Below, one piece after another: positions 8,950 to 19,392 of a stretch of DNA of 32,045 nucleotides. Every line of letters begins with the position of its first letter. Within the stretch, counting starts at the first letter, position 1. Source of the stretch: Acetobacteraceae bacterium (lineage in GTDB: Bacteria; Pseudomonadota; Alphaproteobacteria; Acetobacterales; Acetobacteraceae); NCBI GenBank assembly GCA_027459285.1, contig DAIDIQ010000080.1, forward strand, positions 1 through 32,045, written 5' to 3'. A model generated the notes under the pieces. It saw nothing but the letters and a program-made list of their open reading frames with translations, made no database searches and had not been told where the DNA came from. A program made the translations under genes and the position numbers.

Positions 8950-10371
8950 TCATGCTTCCTGTCTGCAAGGATCCATCGAGATATCGTCATTCGCCATGGC
9001 CTCGGCCGGCAGCCAGGCCGCGAGCAAATCCCCCAGCCGGCGCGCCCCGCTCATGTCCAGCCGGTCGAAATCCGGCAGCCCGTCCGCTGAGCCCGCCAGC
9101 ACTTCGGGCAGCAGGTCGGCCAGCCTTTGGTCGAGCCCCTCACCCGGGGCGGCGGTCCAGGCCAGGCCGAGCCGGTTCAGGATTCCGGCGCGCATCTTCT
9201 GCTCCTCGCGCGGGGCCGCGCGCGGCACCAGAATGGATTTCTTGCGCAGGCGCAGAATTTCCACGCTCGTGTTATATCCCGCCATCGAGACCACGAGATC
9301 CGCCGCGACCATCAGTTTCGGCAGATCGGTGGTGTACGGCAGTATCGCCACGTCACGCCGCCCCCCGACATGGCAGTTCAGCACGGCCACCTGTTCGGGT
9401 GGCATGAGTGGCCCGGTCACGATCAATGAGCGGGTAAGGCCGGCCGGCAGGCGGGCAATCGCCCGCAGATAGCCATCCATCAGCGCCTGCCCGTCGCCGC
9501 CGCCGCCGGCGGTTACCAGAACCTTGTGGCCGCCCGCCGGCGAATTCTCGCCCGCCGGCCATGGTCCCGTTCCCGCGTCACGGGCGGCGGGAACGGGGCG
9601 CGCGATATAGCCCACATAATGCACCCGCTCGCTCACGGTCTGCGGCATGGCATAGGCGGCCACCGCGTCGAACACATCGCGGCTGCCATAAATAAGAATC
9701 TCATGATAAGCCTGTTCGAGCAGCGCATAGACCTCCTCCTCGGCCCAGAGCCGGCGCACCGTCTCCGGGCTGTCGAGAATGTCACGCAGGCCCACGATCA
9801 CCCGCACCCCGGGCATTTCCCGCCGGATGAGGGCCAGGGCCGGCAGTAATTCTCCGCCCATGCCGGCCGGGGCATGGTCTATCAGCAGGAAATCCGGCTG
9901 GAAACGCTGGATGGTCTTGAGAATCAGCGCCTGGCGATAGCCTTTCACCATCGCGAAGGGTTCGTGGCTGCACCGGGAGGCATATTTCTCCGCGCCCACC
10001 TTCACTACCGGCGGGAGCGGTTGCACCCGCAGCCCGGCCGGCAGATCCCACGCGCGTATCACCGGCGAACCGGTCATCAGCTTGACCTCGAACCCGCGCC
10101 CGAGCAGATGTTCGGCAATCGCGAGGTTGCGCCGCAAATGACCGAGCCCATAGGTATCGTGCGAATATATGCAAACCCGTGGCCGCCGCCGGCCCGCGGC
10201 GGGCTGGCCGCGCCCCGGGTCGTGCGCATGGTCCGTATCGAGCGACGGCACCCGAAAGGGAAGAATTTCGCCGGAACCTATACCATCCAGCATAGCCCGC
10301 TCCATGGCTGGGATTTTGCCGTCCTGACCATGCCGGCAAATCATGTGCCGACATCGCCTGGTCGTCACCAT
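8950..10371 (-). CDS. Predicted glycosyltransferase, COG4671/MurG-like type
   Basis: RVCIYSHDTYGLGHLRRNLAIAEHLLGRGFEVKLMTGSP, DFLLIDHAPAGMGGEL, VLVTAGGGGDG, VSMAGYNTSVEILRLRKKSILVPR. Exact start is uncertain; several in-frame ATGs lie downstream of 10371. Confidence 0.85.
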   Translation of the reverse strand: MVTTRRCRHMICRHGQDGKIPAMERAMLDGIGSGEILPFRVPSLDTDHAHDPGRGQPAAGRRRPRVCIYSHDTYGLGHLRRNLAIAEHLLGRGFEVKLMTGSPVIRAWDLPAGLRVQPLPPVVKVGAEKYASRCSHEPFAMVKGYRQALILKTIQRFQPDFLLIDHAPAGMGGELLPALALIRREMPGVRVIVGLRDILDSPETVRRLWAEEEVYALLEQAYHEILIYGSRDVFDAVAAYAMPQTVSERVHYVGYIARPVPAARDAGTGPWPAGENSPAGGHKVLVTAGGGGDGQALMDGYLRAIARLPAGLTRSLIVTGPLMPPEQVAVLNCHVGGRRDVAILPYTTDLPKLMVAADLVVSMAGYNTSVEILRLRKKSILVPRAAPREEQKMRAGILNRLGLAWTAAPGEGLDQRLADLLPEVLAGSADGLPDFDRLDMSGARRLGDLLAAWLPAEAMANDDISMDPCRQEA

Positions 10372-10411
10372 GACCCTATCGGCTGAACCTTACGGTTGGA
10401 TGAGATGCCGG

Positions 10412-10432
10412 AAAAAAGCGCGGCGGCCGCAA
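10412..10432 (-). terminator. Possible weak terminator after the RND operon (GC-rich stem then T6 on the minus strand)
   Basis: Minus strand reads GTTGCGGCCGCCGCGCTTTTTT in the 97-bp gap between the outer-membrane factor stop and the COG4671 start. The stem is only about 4 bp. Confidence 0.3.
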
Positions 10433-10468
10433 CAATGTCCGGATGCGACGCCCGGGCGGTCGAAATTC

Positions 10469-11911
10469 TCAGCCATGGCGCCCTGCCCGCCGGTCGGCCG
10501 GGGCCGGCATGTCGGCGAGGGCGAGGCCCCGCCAGCCGCCGCCAATCGCCTCGGCCAGCGCCACACTCGCCTGCAACCGGCTCACCTGCAGCAGAATCAT
10601 GTTGCGCTGCTCGGCCAACGCCGCTACCTGGGCGGTAATAACATTGGTGTAGACCGTGGTGCCGGCCCGATATTCATTCAGGGCGACGCGCTCGGCCAGC
10701 AGTGCTGAGCGTACTGCCGCCGCCTCCTCAGTCGCCTCGCGCTGCAAAATCCGCAGCGCGGCCAGTTGATCCTCCACCTGTTGGAAGGCGCTCAGCACGG
10801 TGGCGCGGTAAAGCGCCACACTCTGCCGGTAATTGGCGCCCGCCGCCGCCACGCTCGCCGCCCGCGCGCCACCCTCGAACAGGGGCAGCGCCGTCGCGGC
10901 GCCAATGCCCCATAATTGGTTCGCGGCGGAAAACACGGCGCTCGCCGGGCTCGCTGCAATCGAGAAGGCGGCGGAGAGGCTAATATCCGGGTAATAGGCC
11001 GCCATCGCCACGCCGATCAGCGCGTTCTGCGCCGCCATGGTCCGCTCGGCGGCGGCAATATCGGGGCGCCGTTGCAGCAGCACCGATGGCACCGCCACCG
11101 GCACCACCGGCACGGTGCCCGGCAGATCGGCCACCGTGAGCCGGAAGCGTTCCGGCGGCATGCCGGCCAGCACCGCAATCGCGTCGGCCAACTGGGCACG
11201 CTGCACGCCAAGCGCGGTTTCCTGCACCCGTGTGCTGTCCAGCAGGCTCTGCGCCAGCGCCACGTCGGACCGCGCGGCGGTTCCCGCGCTATACTGATCG
11301 CGGGTAATTCTGAGCGCCCGCGCATAGGCCGCAACGCTGCGGCGGTAAAGGGCAATCTGCGCGTCGTCGCCCCGCAGCAGGAAATAATCGGTGGCCAGCA
11401 GGCTTTGCGCGGAAAGCGTCGCCCCCGCGAGGTCGGCCGCGCTGGCCGCAGCCGCCGCCTTGCTGCTCTCCACCGCGCGGCGGATCCGGCCCCATAAATC
11501 GGTGTCCCACCCCACGGCCACGCCCATGCCCAGCGTGGTCGCGGTGCGGCCGGCGCCGCCGCTGCCCTGGCGGGACAGGCTTGCCGTGGTGCCAAGGCTC
11601 GGCAGCGCGCCGGCCCGGGTCTCGTCCACTACCGCCATCGAGAATTGATAGGCCGCCAGCGCCGCCCGCACCGTCTGGTTGGAAACCGCAACCCCCGCCT
11701 CCAGCCCCTCCAGCGTCGGATCGTGATAGATCGACCATATATCTCCACCCGCCTCCGGCACCGCCGGGCTCGCCGGCCGCCAATTCACGCCTTGGAGGAA
11801 CCGCGGCGGCATATCCGCCGCCGGTCGATGATAATCCGGCCCCACCGTGCACCCCGTGGCGGCAAGGCAGGCCAACAGCCCGCCCAGGTATGGGATGCGT
11901 GAAAACCTCAT
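10469..11911 (-). CDS. RND efflux outer-membrane factor lipoprotein, NodT family
   Basis: N-terminal lipobox-like LAATGCTVGPDYHRP, DIWSIYHDPTLEGLEAGVAVSNQTVRAALAAY, VGWDTDLWGRIRRAVE, LLQRRPDIAAAERTMAAQNALIGVA. Confidence 0.93.
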   Translation of the reverse strand: MRFSRIPYLGGLLACLAATGCTVGPDYHRPAADMPPRFLQGVNWRPASPAVPEAGGDIWSIYHDPTLEGLEAGVAVSNQTVRAALAAYQFSMAVVDETRAGALPSLGTTASLSRQGSGGAGRTATTLGMGVAVGWDTDLWGRIRRAVESSKAAAAASAADLAGATLSAQSLLATDYFLLRGDDAQIALYRRSVAAYARALRITRDQYSAGTAARSDVALAQSLLDSTRVQETALGVQRAQLADAIAVLAGMPPERFRLTVADLPGTVPVVPVAVPSVLLQRRPDIAAAERTMAAQNALIGVAMAAYYPDISLSAAFSIAASPASAVFSAANQLWGIGAATALPLFEGGARAASVAAAGANYRQSVALYRATVLSAFQQVEDQLAALRILQREATEEAAAVRSALLAERVALNEYRAGTTVYTNVITAQVAALAEQRNMILLQVSRLQASVALAEAIGGGWRGLALADMPAPADRRAGRHG

Positions 11912-14900
11912 GCCGGCCTGCCTTCAAGTGAGGGGAGCGTGCGTGGTCGGCGCCGCAGGCGGCTCAGCCACATATACATGGCGGGTGTCGTAAACAGGCT
12001 CAGGGCCTGGCTCACCGTCAGCCCGCCCACGAGCGCAAGCCCCAGTGGCCGGCGCAGCGCCGCGCCCACGCCACCCATCAGCAGCAGCGGCAGGGCGGCA
12101 AGCAGGGTGGCGGCCGTGGTCATCAAAATCGGCCGCAGGCGCTCGGCGCAGGCGGCTTCCAGCGCCACCCGGCAAGCGGCGCCGGCACGCTCGCCGCGCC
12201 GCGCCGCGTCCACGATCAAAATCGCGTTTTTCTGGCTTATCCCGATCAAAAGAATAATCCCCACCAGCGCCACCAGGCTCAGCATGGTGCCGCTCAGCCA
12301 GAACGCCAGCAGCGCGCCACTGCCGGCCGATGGCACGGTAGAAAGCACGATCAGCGGGTCGAGCAGGCTTTCATAGAAAATTCCGAGCACGACAAATCCG
12401 GCCAGCAGCGCCGCCAGCACGGCGGCCATCTGGCGCGCGCGGCCGGGCGCGGCCGCGTCGTCGCCACCAAGCGTGCCATGCAGGCTTGGTGGCATGCGCA
12501 ATCCGGCAACCGCCGCCGCAATGGCGCGCCGCGCCCCGGCAAGGGTTTTCCCCCGGCCGAGATTGAAGGAAATCGTCACCGCCGGCAGGCCGCCATCATG
12601 GTTCACCGCCACCATGGCGGCCGCCTCGCGCATCCGCGTGACCGCGCCGAGCGGCACCAGCGTATCGGCGCCGAAGGCAACCGGCAGCGCGCCGGCCAGC
12701 GGCGTGCCGGGCACGGGCGGGGTAATGCCGGCGGGCAGCGGGGCATGCGCCCGCGCCACGTAAAGCCGGTCGAGTGCCGCCGGCGTGCGGCTGAATGCCG
12801 GCGCCAGCGTCATGACCAGCTGATAGGCATCGCGCGGACCATAAAGTGTCGCGATCTGGCGCTGGCCGTACGCATCGTCGAGGGTCTCATCGATCACCGC
12901 CGGGTCGAGCCCGGCGCGCGCGGCGCTCGCGCGGTCCAGTACCAGCCGCACCGCCCGCCCGCCCGGCGCGAAATCGGAGGTCACATCCTCGAGGCCCGGC
13001 ACCGCCCGCATCGTCGCCAGCAGGCGCGGCGCCCATTGCGCCAGCAGGTCCAGCCGGTCGGCGCGCAGCGTATAGGCAAAGGCCGCCGGGCCTTCGCGCG
13101 CGCTCACCCGCAAATCCTGCGCGGATTTCAGGTAAAGCCGCGCGCCGGTCACCGCCGCCAGCCTCGGCCGCAACCGCGCCATCACCGCCTCGGCCGAAAC
13201 CGCGCGCGCCCGCGGCGGCTTGAGGCTCGCGAACAGATAGCCTTCATTGGCGGCGCGCCCCCCGGTATAGGCCACCACCGAGGCCACCGCCGGGTCGGCC
13301 TGCACGATGCGGGAAAACCGCAACAGCTTGTCGCGCAGCGCCGTGAAGGAAATCGCCTCGTCACCGCGCAGGCTGCCAATCAGCCGCCCGGTATCCTGGC
13401 GTGGAAAGAATTCCCGCGGCAAGGTGCCGAGCGCATAGGCGCTGAAGCCGAGGCACGCCAGCAGCACGGCGCCGGCCAGCGCGGAATGGTCGAGCCCCCA
13501 TCCCAGGCCGCGCCGATAGGCCCGCGCGAGCCAGGTGGCGGCCGCGCCCGCCGGCCGCCCAGGGGCAAAGCCGGCCGCGCCCGCGCCGAGACGCTGCTGG
13601 CAGGCAACCGGCGTCAGCGTCACCGCCACCAGAAACGAAATCGCCACCGCCGCCGCCAGCGTCATCGCGAATTCATGCAGCAACCGCCCGGCCACGCCCG
13701 GCATCAGCAGCAGCGGCACGAAAACCGCCAGCAGCGCCAGCGTCATGGCCAGAATGGCGGGACCGGTTTGCGCAAGCCCGGCCGTCACCGCCCGCGCCGC
13801 CGGCACCCCGGCCTCGAGCCGTTGCGCCACCGCCTCCATCACCACCACGGTGTCGTCCACCACGAATCCGGTAGCCAGGGTCAAGGCCATCAGCGACAGC
13901 GTGTCGAGGCCATAATTCATCAGATACAGAACCGCGAGGCTGCCCAGCAGCGAAACCCCGATCGCCATCGCCGGCACCACCACCAGCCCCGGCAGCCGCA
14001 GAAACAGGAACACCACCCCCACCACCAGCAGCACCGAAAGGCCGAGCGTGCGTATTCCCTCCGCGAGCGATGCGCGGATGGTGGCGCTGTCATCCGCCAT
14101 CACCCGCACCGTCACCGCCTGTGGCAGCCCGGCCACCAGCGCGGGCAGGCGCGCGCGCACGCGCCGCGCCGCGGCCACGATATTCGCGCCCGGCTCACGG
14201 TAAATCAGCAGCAGCACCGCCGGGGTCGAGCCGGCAAACCCCGCGCGCCGCACATCCTCCACCCCGTTCACCACCCGCGCCACATCGCCAAGCCGCACCG
14301 CGGCGCCGTTGTGATAAGCAATCACCACCGAGCGGAAATCCGCCGCGCGGCGCGGGCGGTGCGCGAGCGTGAGCGAAACCGCCCTCGCCCCGGTCGAAAA
14401 TCCGCCCAGCGGCCGCACCGCGCTGTTCGCCACCAGCGTCTGGCGCAGGCTCTCAAGCCCTATCCCGCGCGAGAACAGCGCCGCCGGATCGAGCTCGACC
14501 CGCACGGCGGGAATCCCGCCGCCGGTAATATCCACCAGCCCCACCCCGGCAATCCGGGAAAGTCCGGTCTGCAACGCCACCGCCGCGGTCTCATACAGGC
14601 GCTGTGGCGTCACCCGGTCGGATTGCAGCGCCAGAATGAGCATCGGCGCTTCGGCCGGGTTCACCTTGCGATAGGTCGGGTTGAAGCGCAGTTGCGCGGG
14701 CAAATCCGCAAGCGCCGCACTGATTGCCGCCTGCACGTCGCGCGCGGCGCCGTCAATCGCGCGGTCCAGGCCGAATTCCAGCGTAATCCGGGTGCCGCCG
14801 GTCACGCTTTCCGAGGTCATCTGGCGCAAATCGGCAATCTGTCCCAATTGCCGCTCCAGCGGCGTGGCCAGGCTCGCGGCCACGGTCCGCGCCGCCGCGC

Positions 14901-15057
14901 CGGGTAATTTGGCCTGCACCAACAGGGTCGGAAACGCGACGCGCGGCAGCGGCGCCACCGGCAGGTGCAGCGCCGCCGCCACCCCCGCCAGCGCAAGCCC
15001 CGCGCCAAGCAACCGCGTGGCCACCGGGTGGCGCAGCGCCAGGCGCCAAAGGCTCAT
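11908..15057 (-). CDS. RND efflux permease (HAE1/MdtC-like), pump 2
   Basis: 1049 aa, ATPLERQLGQIADLRQMTS, TLATGFVVDDTVVVMEAV, duplicated RND architecture, C-terminal MTTAATLLAALPLLL. ATGA overlap with both neighbours. Confidence 0.95.
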   Translation of the reverse strand: MSLWRLALRHPVATRLLGAGLALAGVAAALHLPVAPLPRVAFPTLLVQAKLPGAAARTVAASLATPLERQLGQIADLRQMTSESVTGGTRITLEFGLDRAIDGAARDVQAAISAALADLPAQLRFNPTYRKVNPAEAPMLILALQSDRVTPQRLYETAAVALQTGLSRIAGVGLVDITGGGIPAVRVELDPAALFSRGIGLESLRQTLVANSAVRPLGGFSTGARAVSLTLAHRPRRAADFRSVVIAYHNGAAVRLGDVARVVNGVEDVRRAGFAGSTPAVLLLIYREPGANIVAAARRVRARLPALVAGLPQAVTVRVMADDSATIRASLAEGIRTLGLSVLLVVGVVFLFLRLPGLVVVPAMAIGVSLLGSLAVLYLMNYGLDTLSLMALTLATGFVVDDTVVVMEAVAQRLEAGVPAARAVTAGLAQTGPAILAMTLALLAVFVPLLLMPGVAGRLLHEFAMTLAAAVAISFLVAVTLTPVACQQRLGAGAAGFAPGRPAGAAATWLARAYRRGLGWGLDHSALAGAVLLACLGFSAYALGTLPREFFPRQDTGRLIGSLRGDEAISFTALRDKLLRFSRIVQADPAVASVVAYTGGRAANEGYLFASLKPPRARAVSAEAVMARLRPRLAAVTGARLYLKSAQDLRVSAREGPAAFAYTLRADRLDLLAQWAPRLLATMRAVPGLEDVTSDFAPGGRAVRLVLDRASAARAGLDPAVIDETLDDAYGQRQIATLYGPRDAYQLVMTLAPAFSRTPAALDRLYVARAHAPLPAGITPPVPGTPLAGALPVAFGADTLVPLGAVTRMREAAAMVAVNHDGGLPAVTISFNLGRGKTLAGARRAIAAAVAGLRMPPSLHGTLGGDDAAAPGRARQMAAVLAALLAGFVVLGIFYESLLDPLIVLSTVPSAGSGALLAFWLSGTMLSLVALVGIILLIGISQKNAILIVDAARRGERAGAACRVALEAACAERLRPILMTTAATLLAALPLLLMGGVGAALRRPLGLALVGGLTVSQALSLFTTPAMYMWLSRLRRRPRTLPSLEGRPA

Positions 15058-18000
15058 CCCGCCGCGCCCTGCCAGAAGCCGCGCCGGCGCGCGCGCCGCC
15101 GCCCCAGCCGGTCAACCGCGAGATAAATCACCGGTGTCGTGAACAAAGTCAGCGCCTGGCTGACGATCAGGCCGCCGACGATGGCGATGCCCAGCGGCCG
15201 GCGCAGTTCGGCGCCGCTGCCCTCGGCCAGCGCCAGCGGCAGCGCGGCAAACAGCGCCGCCAGGCTCGTCATCAGTATCGGCCGCAACCGCAGCTTTGCC
15301 GCCCGGTGAATTGCCGCCTGCGGGCTCATCCCGGCCTCGCGCTCGGCCACCAGCGCGAAATCCACCATCATGATCGCGTTTTTCTTCACGATCCCGATCA
15401 GCAGCACGATCCCGATCACCCCCATGATGCCCAGCGGCTCGCCGGCCAGCCACAACGCAACCAGCGCGCCGATCGCGGCCGATGGCAGAGTCGATAATAT
15501 CGTCACCGGGTGCAGAAAACTCTCATACAGAGAGCCGAGCACGATATACATGACAATGATTGCCGCCAGCACGAGCGAAATCTCGCTCGCCCCTATCCGC
15601 GTCATCGCGGCGGCCCCGCCGGTGAAGGCCCACGTCACGCCGGGCGGCGGCGGCATCGCGGCCACGGTGCGCCGGATCGCCGCCATCGCCTCGCTGAGCG
15701 CGTGCCCGGCCCCGACATTGAACGAAATCACCGTGGCCGGCTCCTGGTTCACCCGCATCAGGGCCAGCTTGCCGCGCACAGTCGCCTCGCTCGCCACCGC
15801 GGCCAGCGGCACCGCCCCGCCTTGCCCCGCGGCCGAGGGCAGATACACCGCGCCGAGCCCGGCGCCGTCGGTATCCGCGGTCAAAATCACCCGATATTGG
15901 CTCGCGCGCGTGAAAATCGTCGCGGCAATGCGCTCGCCGAACATGTCGTACAGCACATTGTCCACCAAGGCCGGGGAAATACCAAGCCGCGCCGCGCTCG
16001 CCCGGTCCACGGCAAGGCGCCGGAACCGCCCCGCCGCCGGCAGAAAATCGGCCGGGTCGGCCAGTTGCGGCAGTCGCGCCAGAGCCCCGGTCAGCCGCGC
16101 CACGTAGCGGTCCAGCGCCGCGCGGTCGCCGCCGCTCACCCTCAGTTGATAAAGGCCCGGCGTCACCAGCGTATCCACCGTCAGCGCCTGCAAGGGGTGC
16201 AGGCGGAGCGTCAGGCCCGGCAGGCCGGCCGCCGCCTGCCGCAACTCGGCCATCACCCGCGCCGCCCCCGGTCGCCGGCCGCGCGGCGCGAGGTCGATCA
16301 GCAGCCGCCCCTGGCTCAGGCTCGGATTGTCACCGTCCACGCCAATGAAGCTGGTCAGTCGCCGCACATGCCGGTCGGCCAGAAGTCGCGCCGCCAACCG
16401 GTCCTGCAACGCCGCCATGGACGTGAACGAAATATCCGGCGCCGCCTCGGTCACGCCAATGAGCGTCCCGGTATCCTGCACGGGGAATAGGCGGTGGCGC
16501 GCGACCAGCCCCAGCAATGGCGCAGCCAGCGTCATCGCCACCGCCGCCGCCAGCACCGGGCGCTGATGCGCGAACACCCAGCGCAGCGCCCGGTCATAAG
16601 CCGCAAGCCAGAAAGCCGTGGCCCTCGGCTCCGCGCCGGAGGCCGCCGGCGCGGCGCTCAGCCGCGCGCACAGCATCGGCACCAGCGAGAGGGAAACCAG
16701 CGCCGAAATCAGGATCGTCGCGGCCAGGGTCATCGCGAATTCCCTGAACATCCGACCGATCACGTCCTGCATGAACAGCAGCGGTATCAGAACCGCCACC
16801 AGCGATACCGTGAGCGACACGATCGTGAAGCCGATCTGCCGCGCCCCCTGCAACGCCGCCGCGCGCGGGGCCAGGCCGCCTTCCGCCAGCCGGGTTATAT
16901 TCTCGATCATGACAATCGCGTCATCGACCACGAAGCCGGTCGCGATCGTCATCGCCATCACCGACAACGTATCGATCCCGTAGCCCGCCAGATAGAGAAA
17001 GCCGAGCGTCGCGGCGAGCGATATCGGCACGCTCAGCGCCGGTATCAGCGCAACGAGCGGCCGGCGCAGAAACAGCAGCAGCACGAGCCCGACCAGCCCC
17101 ACCGCCGCCGCCAGTTCGAAGCCCAATTGCCGGATCGCGGCCCGGATCGCCACCGTCCGGTCGCTGGCAATCGTCAGCCGAACCCCGGCCGGCAGCAACG
17201 GACGCAGCCGCGCCAGGCTCGCGCTCGTCCGCGCGGCCACGCGTATCACATTCGCCCCGGGCTCGCGGTACAGCGTCAGCAGAACGGCCGGCGTGCGGTT
17301 CAGCCAGGCGGCCCGGGCCGGGTCCTCGGGGCCGCGCCAGACCCGCGCCACATCGCCCAGCCGCACCGCCGCGTTATTGCGAAAGGCAATTACCGAAGCG
17401 CGATAAACCTTGGCCGACACGATCTGGTCCGTCGCATCCACCCCGTAGGCGCGCATATTCCCTTGCAACATGCCTTTCGGCGCGTTGCTGTTGATGCCGG
17501 CAATCGCCAGGCGCAACGCCTCCATCGACAGGCCCTGGCTCGCGAGCTTGCGCGGGTCGGCCGCCACCCGGATCGCCGGTCGCTGCGCGCCGCTGATCTG
17601 CACATGCCCCATGCCCGGCACCTCCGCGAGGCGCGGCAGCAATTCGCGCTCCGCCACCTCGGTCAGCGCCATGCGCGTGAGCGTCGGGGAGGTCAGGGCC
17701 AGGGTCATCACCGGCGCGTCGGCCGGGTTGATTTTGGTGTAAACCGGCGGCTCGGGCAGGTCGGGCGGCAACAGGGTCGCCGCCTGGTTGATCGCCGCCT
17801 GCACATCCTGCTCGGCGATGTCGAGCCGCGTCGCGAGCGAGAATTGCAGCGTGATCACCGAGGCGCCACCGCCACTCACCGCGGTCATCTGCGTCAGCCC
17901 CGGTATCAGCCCCAACTGGCGCTCCAGCGGCGCGGTCACGGTTGCCTGCATCACATCGGCCGAGGCGCCGGGCATGAAGCTGCGCACCTGCATCGCCGGG

Positions 18001-18125
18001 TAGGTAATATCCGGCAGCGCCGAGACCGGCAGCAGCGGAAGGCAGGCAAGCCCGCCGAGAAACAAGGCCGCCATCAGCAGGGCAGTGCCGATCGGCCTCG
18101 TTATGAACGGCGCCGACAGGCTCAT
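15054..18125 (-). CDS. RND efflux permease (HAE1/MdtB-like), pump 1
   Basis: Internal ATG at 18125 gives MSLSAPFITRPIGTALLMAALFLGGLACLPLLPVSALPDITYP. TIATGFVVDDAIVMIENI, MTSLAALFAALPLAL. The ATG overlaps the adaptor stop (ATGA). Confidence 0.95.
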   Translation of the reverse strand: MSLSAPFITRPIGTALLMAALFLGGLACLPLLPVSALPDITYPAMQVRSFMPGASADVMQATVTAPLERQLGLIPGLTQMTAVSGGGASVITLQFSLATRLDIAEQDVQAAINQAATLLPPDLPEPPVYTKINPADAPVMTLALTSPTLTRMALTEVAERELLPRLAEVPGMGHVQISGAQRPAIRVAADPRKLASQGLSMEALRLAIAGINSNAPKGMLQGNMRAYGVDATDQIVSAKVYRASVIAFRNNAAVRLGDVARVWRGPEDPARAAWLNRTPAVLLTLYREPGANVIRVAARTSASLARLRPLLPAGVRLTIASDRTVAIRAAIRQLGFELAAAVGLVGLVLLLFLRRPLVALIPALSVPISLAATLGFLYLAGYGIDTLSVMAMTIATGFVVDDAIVMIENITRLAEGGLAPRAAALQGARQIGFTIVSLTVSLVAVLIPLLFMQDVIGRMFREFAMTLAATILISALVSLSLVPMLCARLSAAPAASGAEPRATAFWLAAYDRALRWVFAHQRPVLAAAVAMTLAAPLLGLVARHRLFPVQDTGTLIGVTEAAPDISFTSMAALQDRLAARLLADRHVRRLTSFIGVDGDNPSLSQGRLLIDLAPRGRRPGAARVMAELRQAAAGLPGLTLRLHPLQALTVDTLVTPGLYQLRVSGGDRAALDRYVARLTGALARLPQLADPADFLPAAGRFRRLAVDRASAARLGISPALVDNVLYDMFGERIAATIFTRASQYRVILTADTDGAGLGAVYLPSAAGQGGAVPLAAVASEATVRGKLALMRVNQEPATVISFNVGAGHALSEAMAAIRRTVAAMPPPPGVTWAFTGGAAAMTRIGASEISLVLAAIIVMYIVLGSLYESFLHPVTILSTLPSAAIGALVALWLAGEPLGIMGVIGIVLLIGIVKKNAIMMVDFALVAEREAGMSPQAAIHRAAKLRLRPILMTSLAALFAALPLALAEGSGAELRRPLGIAIVGGLIVSQALTLFTTPVIYLAVDRLGRRRARRRGFWQGAAG

Positions 18126-19336
18126 TGGCCGGCCGGCGCCGGTTGCGGGCGCACGGTCTCGCCGGGGCTCAGCCGGTCGGCGCCATCCACCACCACCCGC
18201 GCCCCCGGGGCAAGCCCGCCCGCAATCGCCCGCGTCGCGCCATTGCGCGCGGCCAGGCGCACGTCCACCGGCCACACCCGGTCATGCAAATCCAGGCGCC
18301 AGACGAAATTCCCTTGCGGGCCATGCATCACCGCCGCGTCCGGCACCAGCACCGTCCCGGTAATCGTGCCGAGCGTGATCCGCGCATTCACGAACTGGTT
18401 GGGATAGAGGTGGCCTTCCCGGTTATCGAACATCGCCCGCAGCCGGATGGTGCCGGTGGTCGGGTCGATCTGGCTGTCCACCGCGGTCAGCACGCCGCTC
18501 GCCAGACGCTGGCGGTCGGTGCGGTCATAGGCGCTCACCCGCAGCTTATGCCCGTTCACATATGCCGCCAGCAGCGGCGGCAGGTCATCCTCCGGCAGGG
18601 TGAATTCCACCGTGATCGGCGCCTGCTCGGTGATCGTCGCGATGCCGGTCACATCGGTGGTCTGCACGTAATTGCCGGCATCCACCGCGCGCAGCCCGAT
18701 CCGGCCGGTGATGGGTGCCGTTATCCTGGCATAGCCGAGATTGAGCCGGGCATTGTCCACCGCCGCCTGGTCGGCGGCAACCGTGCCCTGATATTCCTGC
18801 ACGAGATAGAACTGGGTATCCACCTGCTGGCGGGCAATCGAGTCCTGGGCGCGTAATTTCTGGTAGCGGGCCAGATCGGCCTCGGCGCCTGCCAGCAGGG
18901 CCTGGTCGTGCGCCAGTTGCCCCTGTGCCTGGGCCAGCGCCACCTGGAATGGCCGCGGGTCGATCTCGGCCAGCAGATCGCCCTTATGAACCATCTGTCC
19001 CTCATGGAAATCCACCGCAACCAGAATACCATTCACCTGCGGGCGCAGCACCACGGTCGCCATCGGCACCACATTGCCAAGCCCCTCGCGCATGATCGGC
19101 AGGGCGCCCGCGCGGGCCACGGAAATTCCCACAAAGGGCGCGGGCGGCGCCGGCAGGCGCAAAGCCCCCCTGCCATTCAGCCATGGTCGCGCCACCACGA
19201 AAGCCAAAGTCCCGCCAATCAGCAGCAACGGCAGCAGCAAGGGCAACAGGCGCGGGCGCTTCCGTGTCAGCGGTGTCATCAGGCGGCGCGCGGTCTTTGC
19301 ATCGCCGCGCGCGCGGGTTTCGATATTGCCGTCCAT
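18122..19336 (-). CDS. RND efflux periplasmic adaptor (MdtA-like)
   Basis: VLRPQVNGILVAVDFHEGQMVHKGDLLAEIDPRPFQVALAQAQGQLAHDQALLAGAEADLARY and typical barrel motifs. Start 19336 is preferred over 19378 because of the AAAGGGAGA Shine-Dalgarno-like sequence upstream. Confidence 0.93.
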   Translation of the reverse strand: MDGNIETRARGDAKTARRLMTPLTRKRPRLLPLLLPLLLIGGTLAFVVARPWLNGRGALRLPAPPAPFVGISVARAGALPIMREGLGNVVPMATVVLRPQVNGILVAVDFHEGQMVHKGDLLAEIDPRPFQVALAQAQGQLAHDQALLAGAEADLARYQKLRAQDSIARQQVDTQFYLVQEYQGTVAADQAAVDNARLNLGYARITAPITGRIGLRAVDAGNYVQTTDVTGIATITEQAPITVEFTLPEDDLPPLLAAYVNGHKLRVSAYDRTDRQRLASGVLTAVDSQIDPTTGTIRLRAMFDNREGHLYPNQFVNARITLGTITGTVLVPDAAVMHGPQGNFVWRLDLHDRVWPVDVRLAARNGATRAIAGGLAPGARVVVDGADRLSPGETVRPQPAPAGQ

Positions 19337-19392
19337 CGCCCGTCTCCCTTTGTCCGGCAGGCAGGGCCAGACTGCCATGCCAACCTGACCAG

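Noticed and set aside
12478-14907. 809-aa plus-strand ORF opposite the RND pump 2 gene
   Set aside because: Antisense to a clear RND permease; composition is rich in R/H/Q/G/P with no recognisable domain, typical of a high-GC antisense open frame.
16494-18407. 637-aa plus-strand ORF opposite RND pump 1 and adaptor
   Set aside because: Low-complexity R/H/Q-rich antisense frame with no start context or homology signal; the minus strand encodes well-supported proteins.
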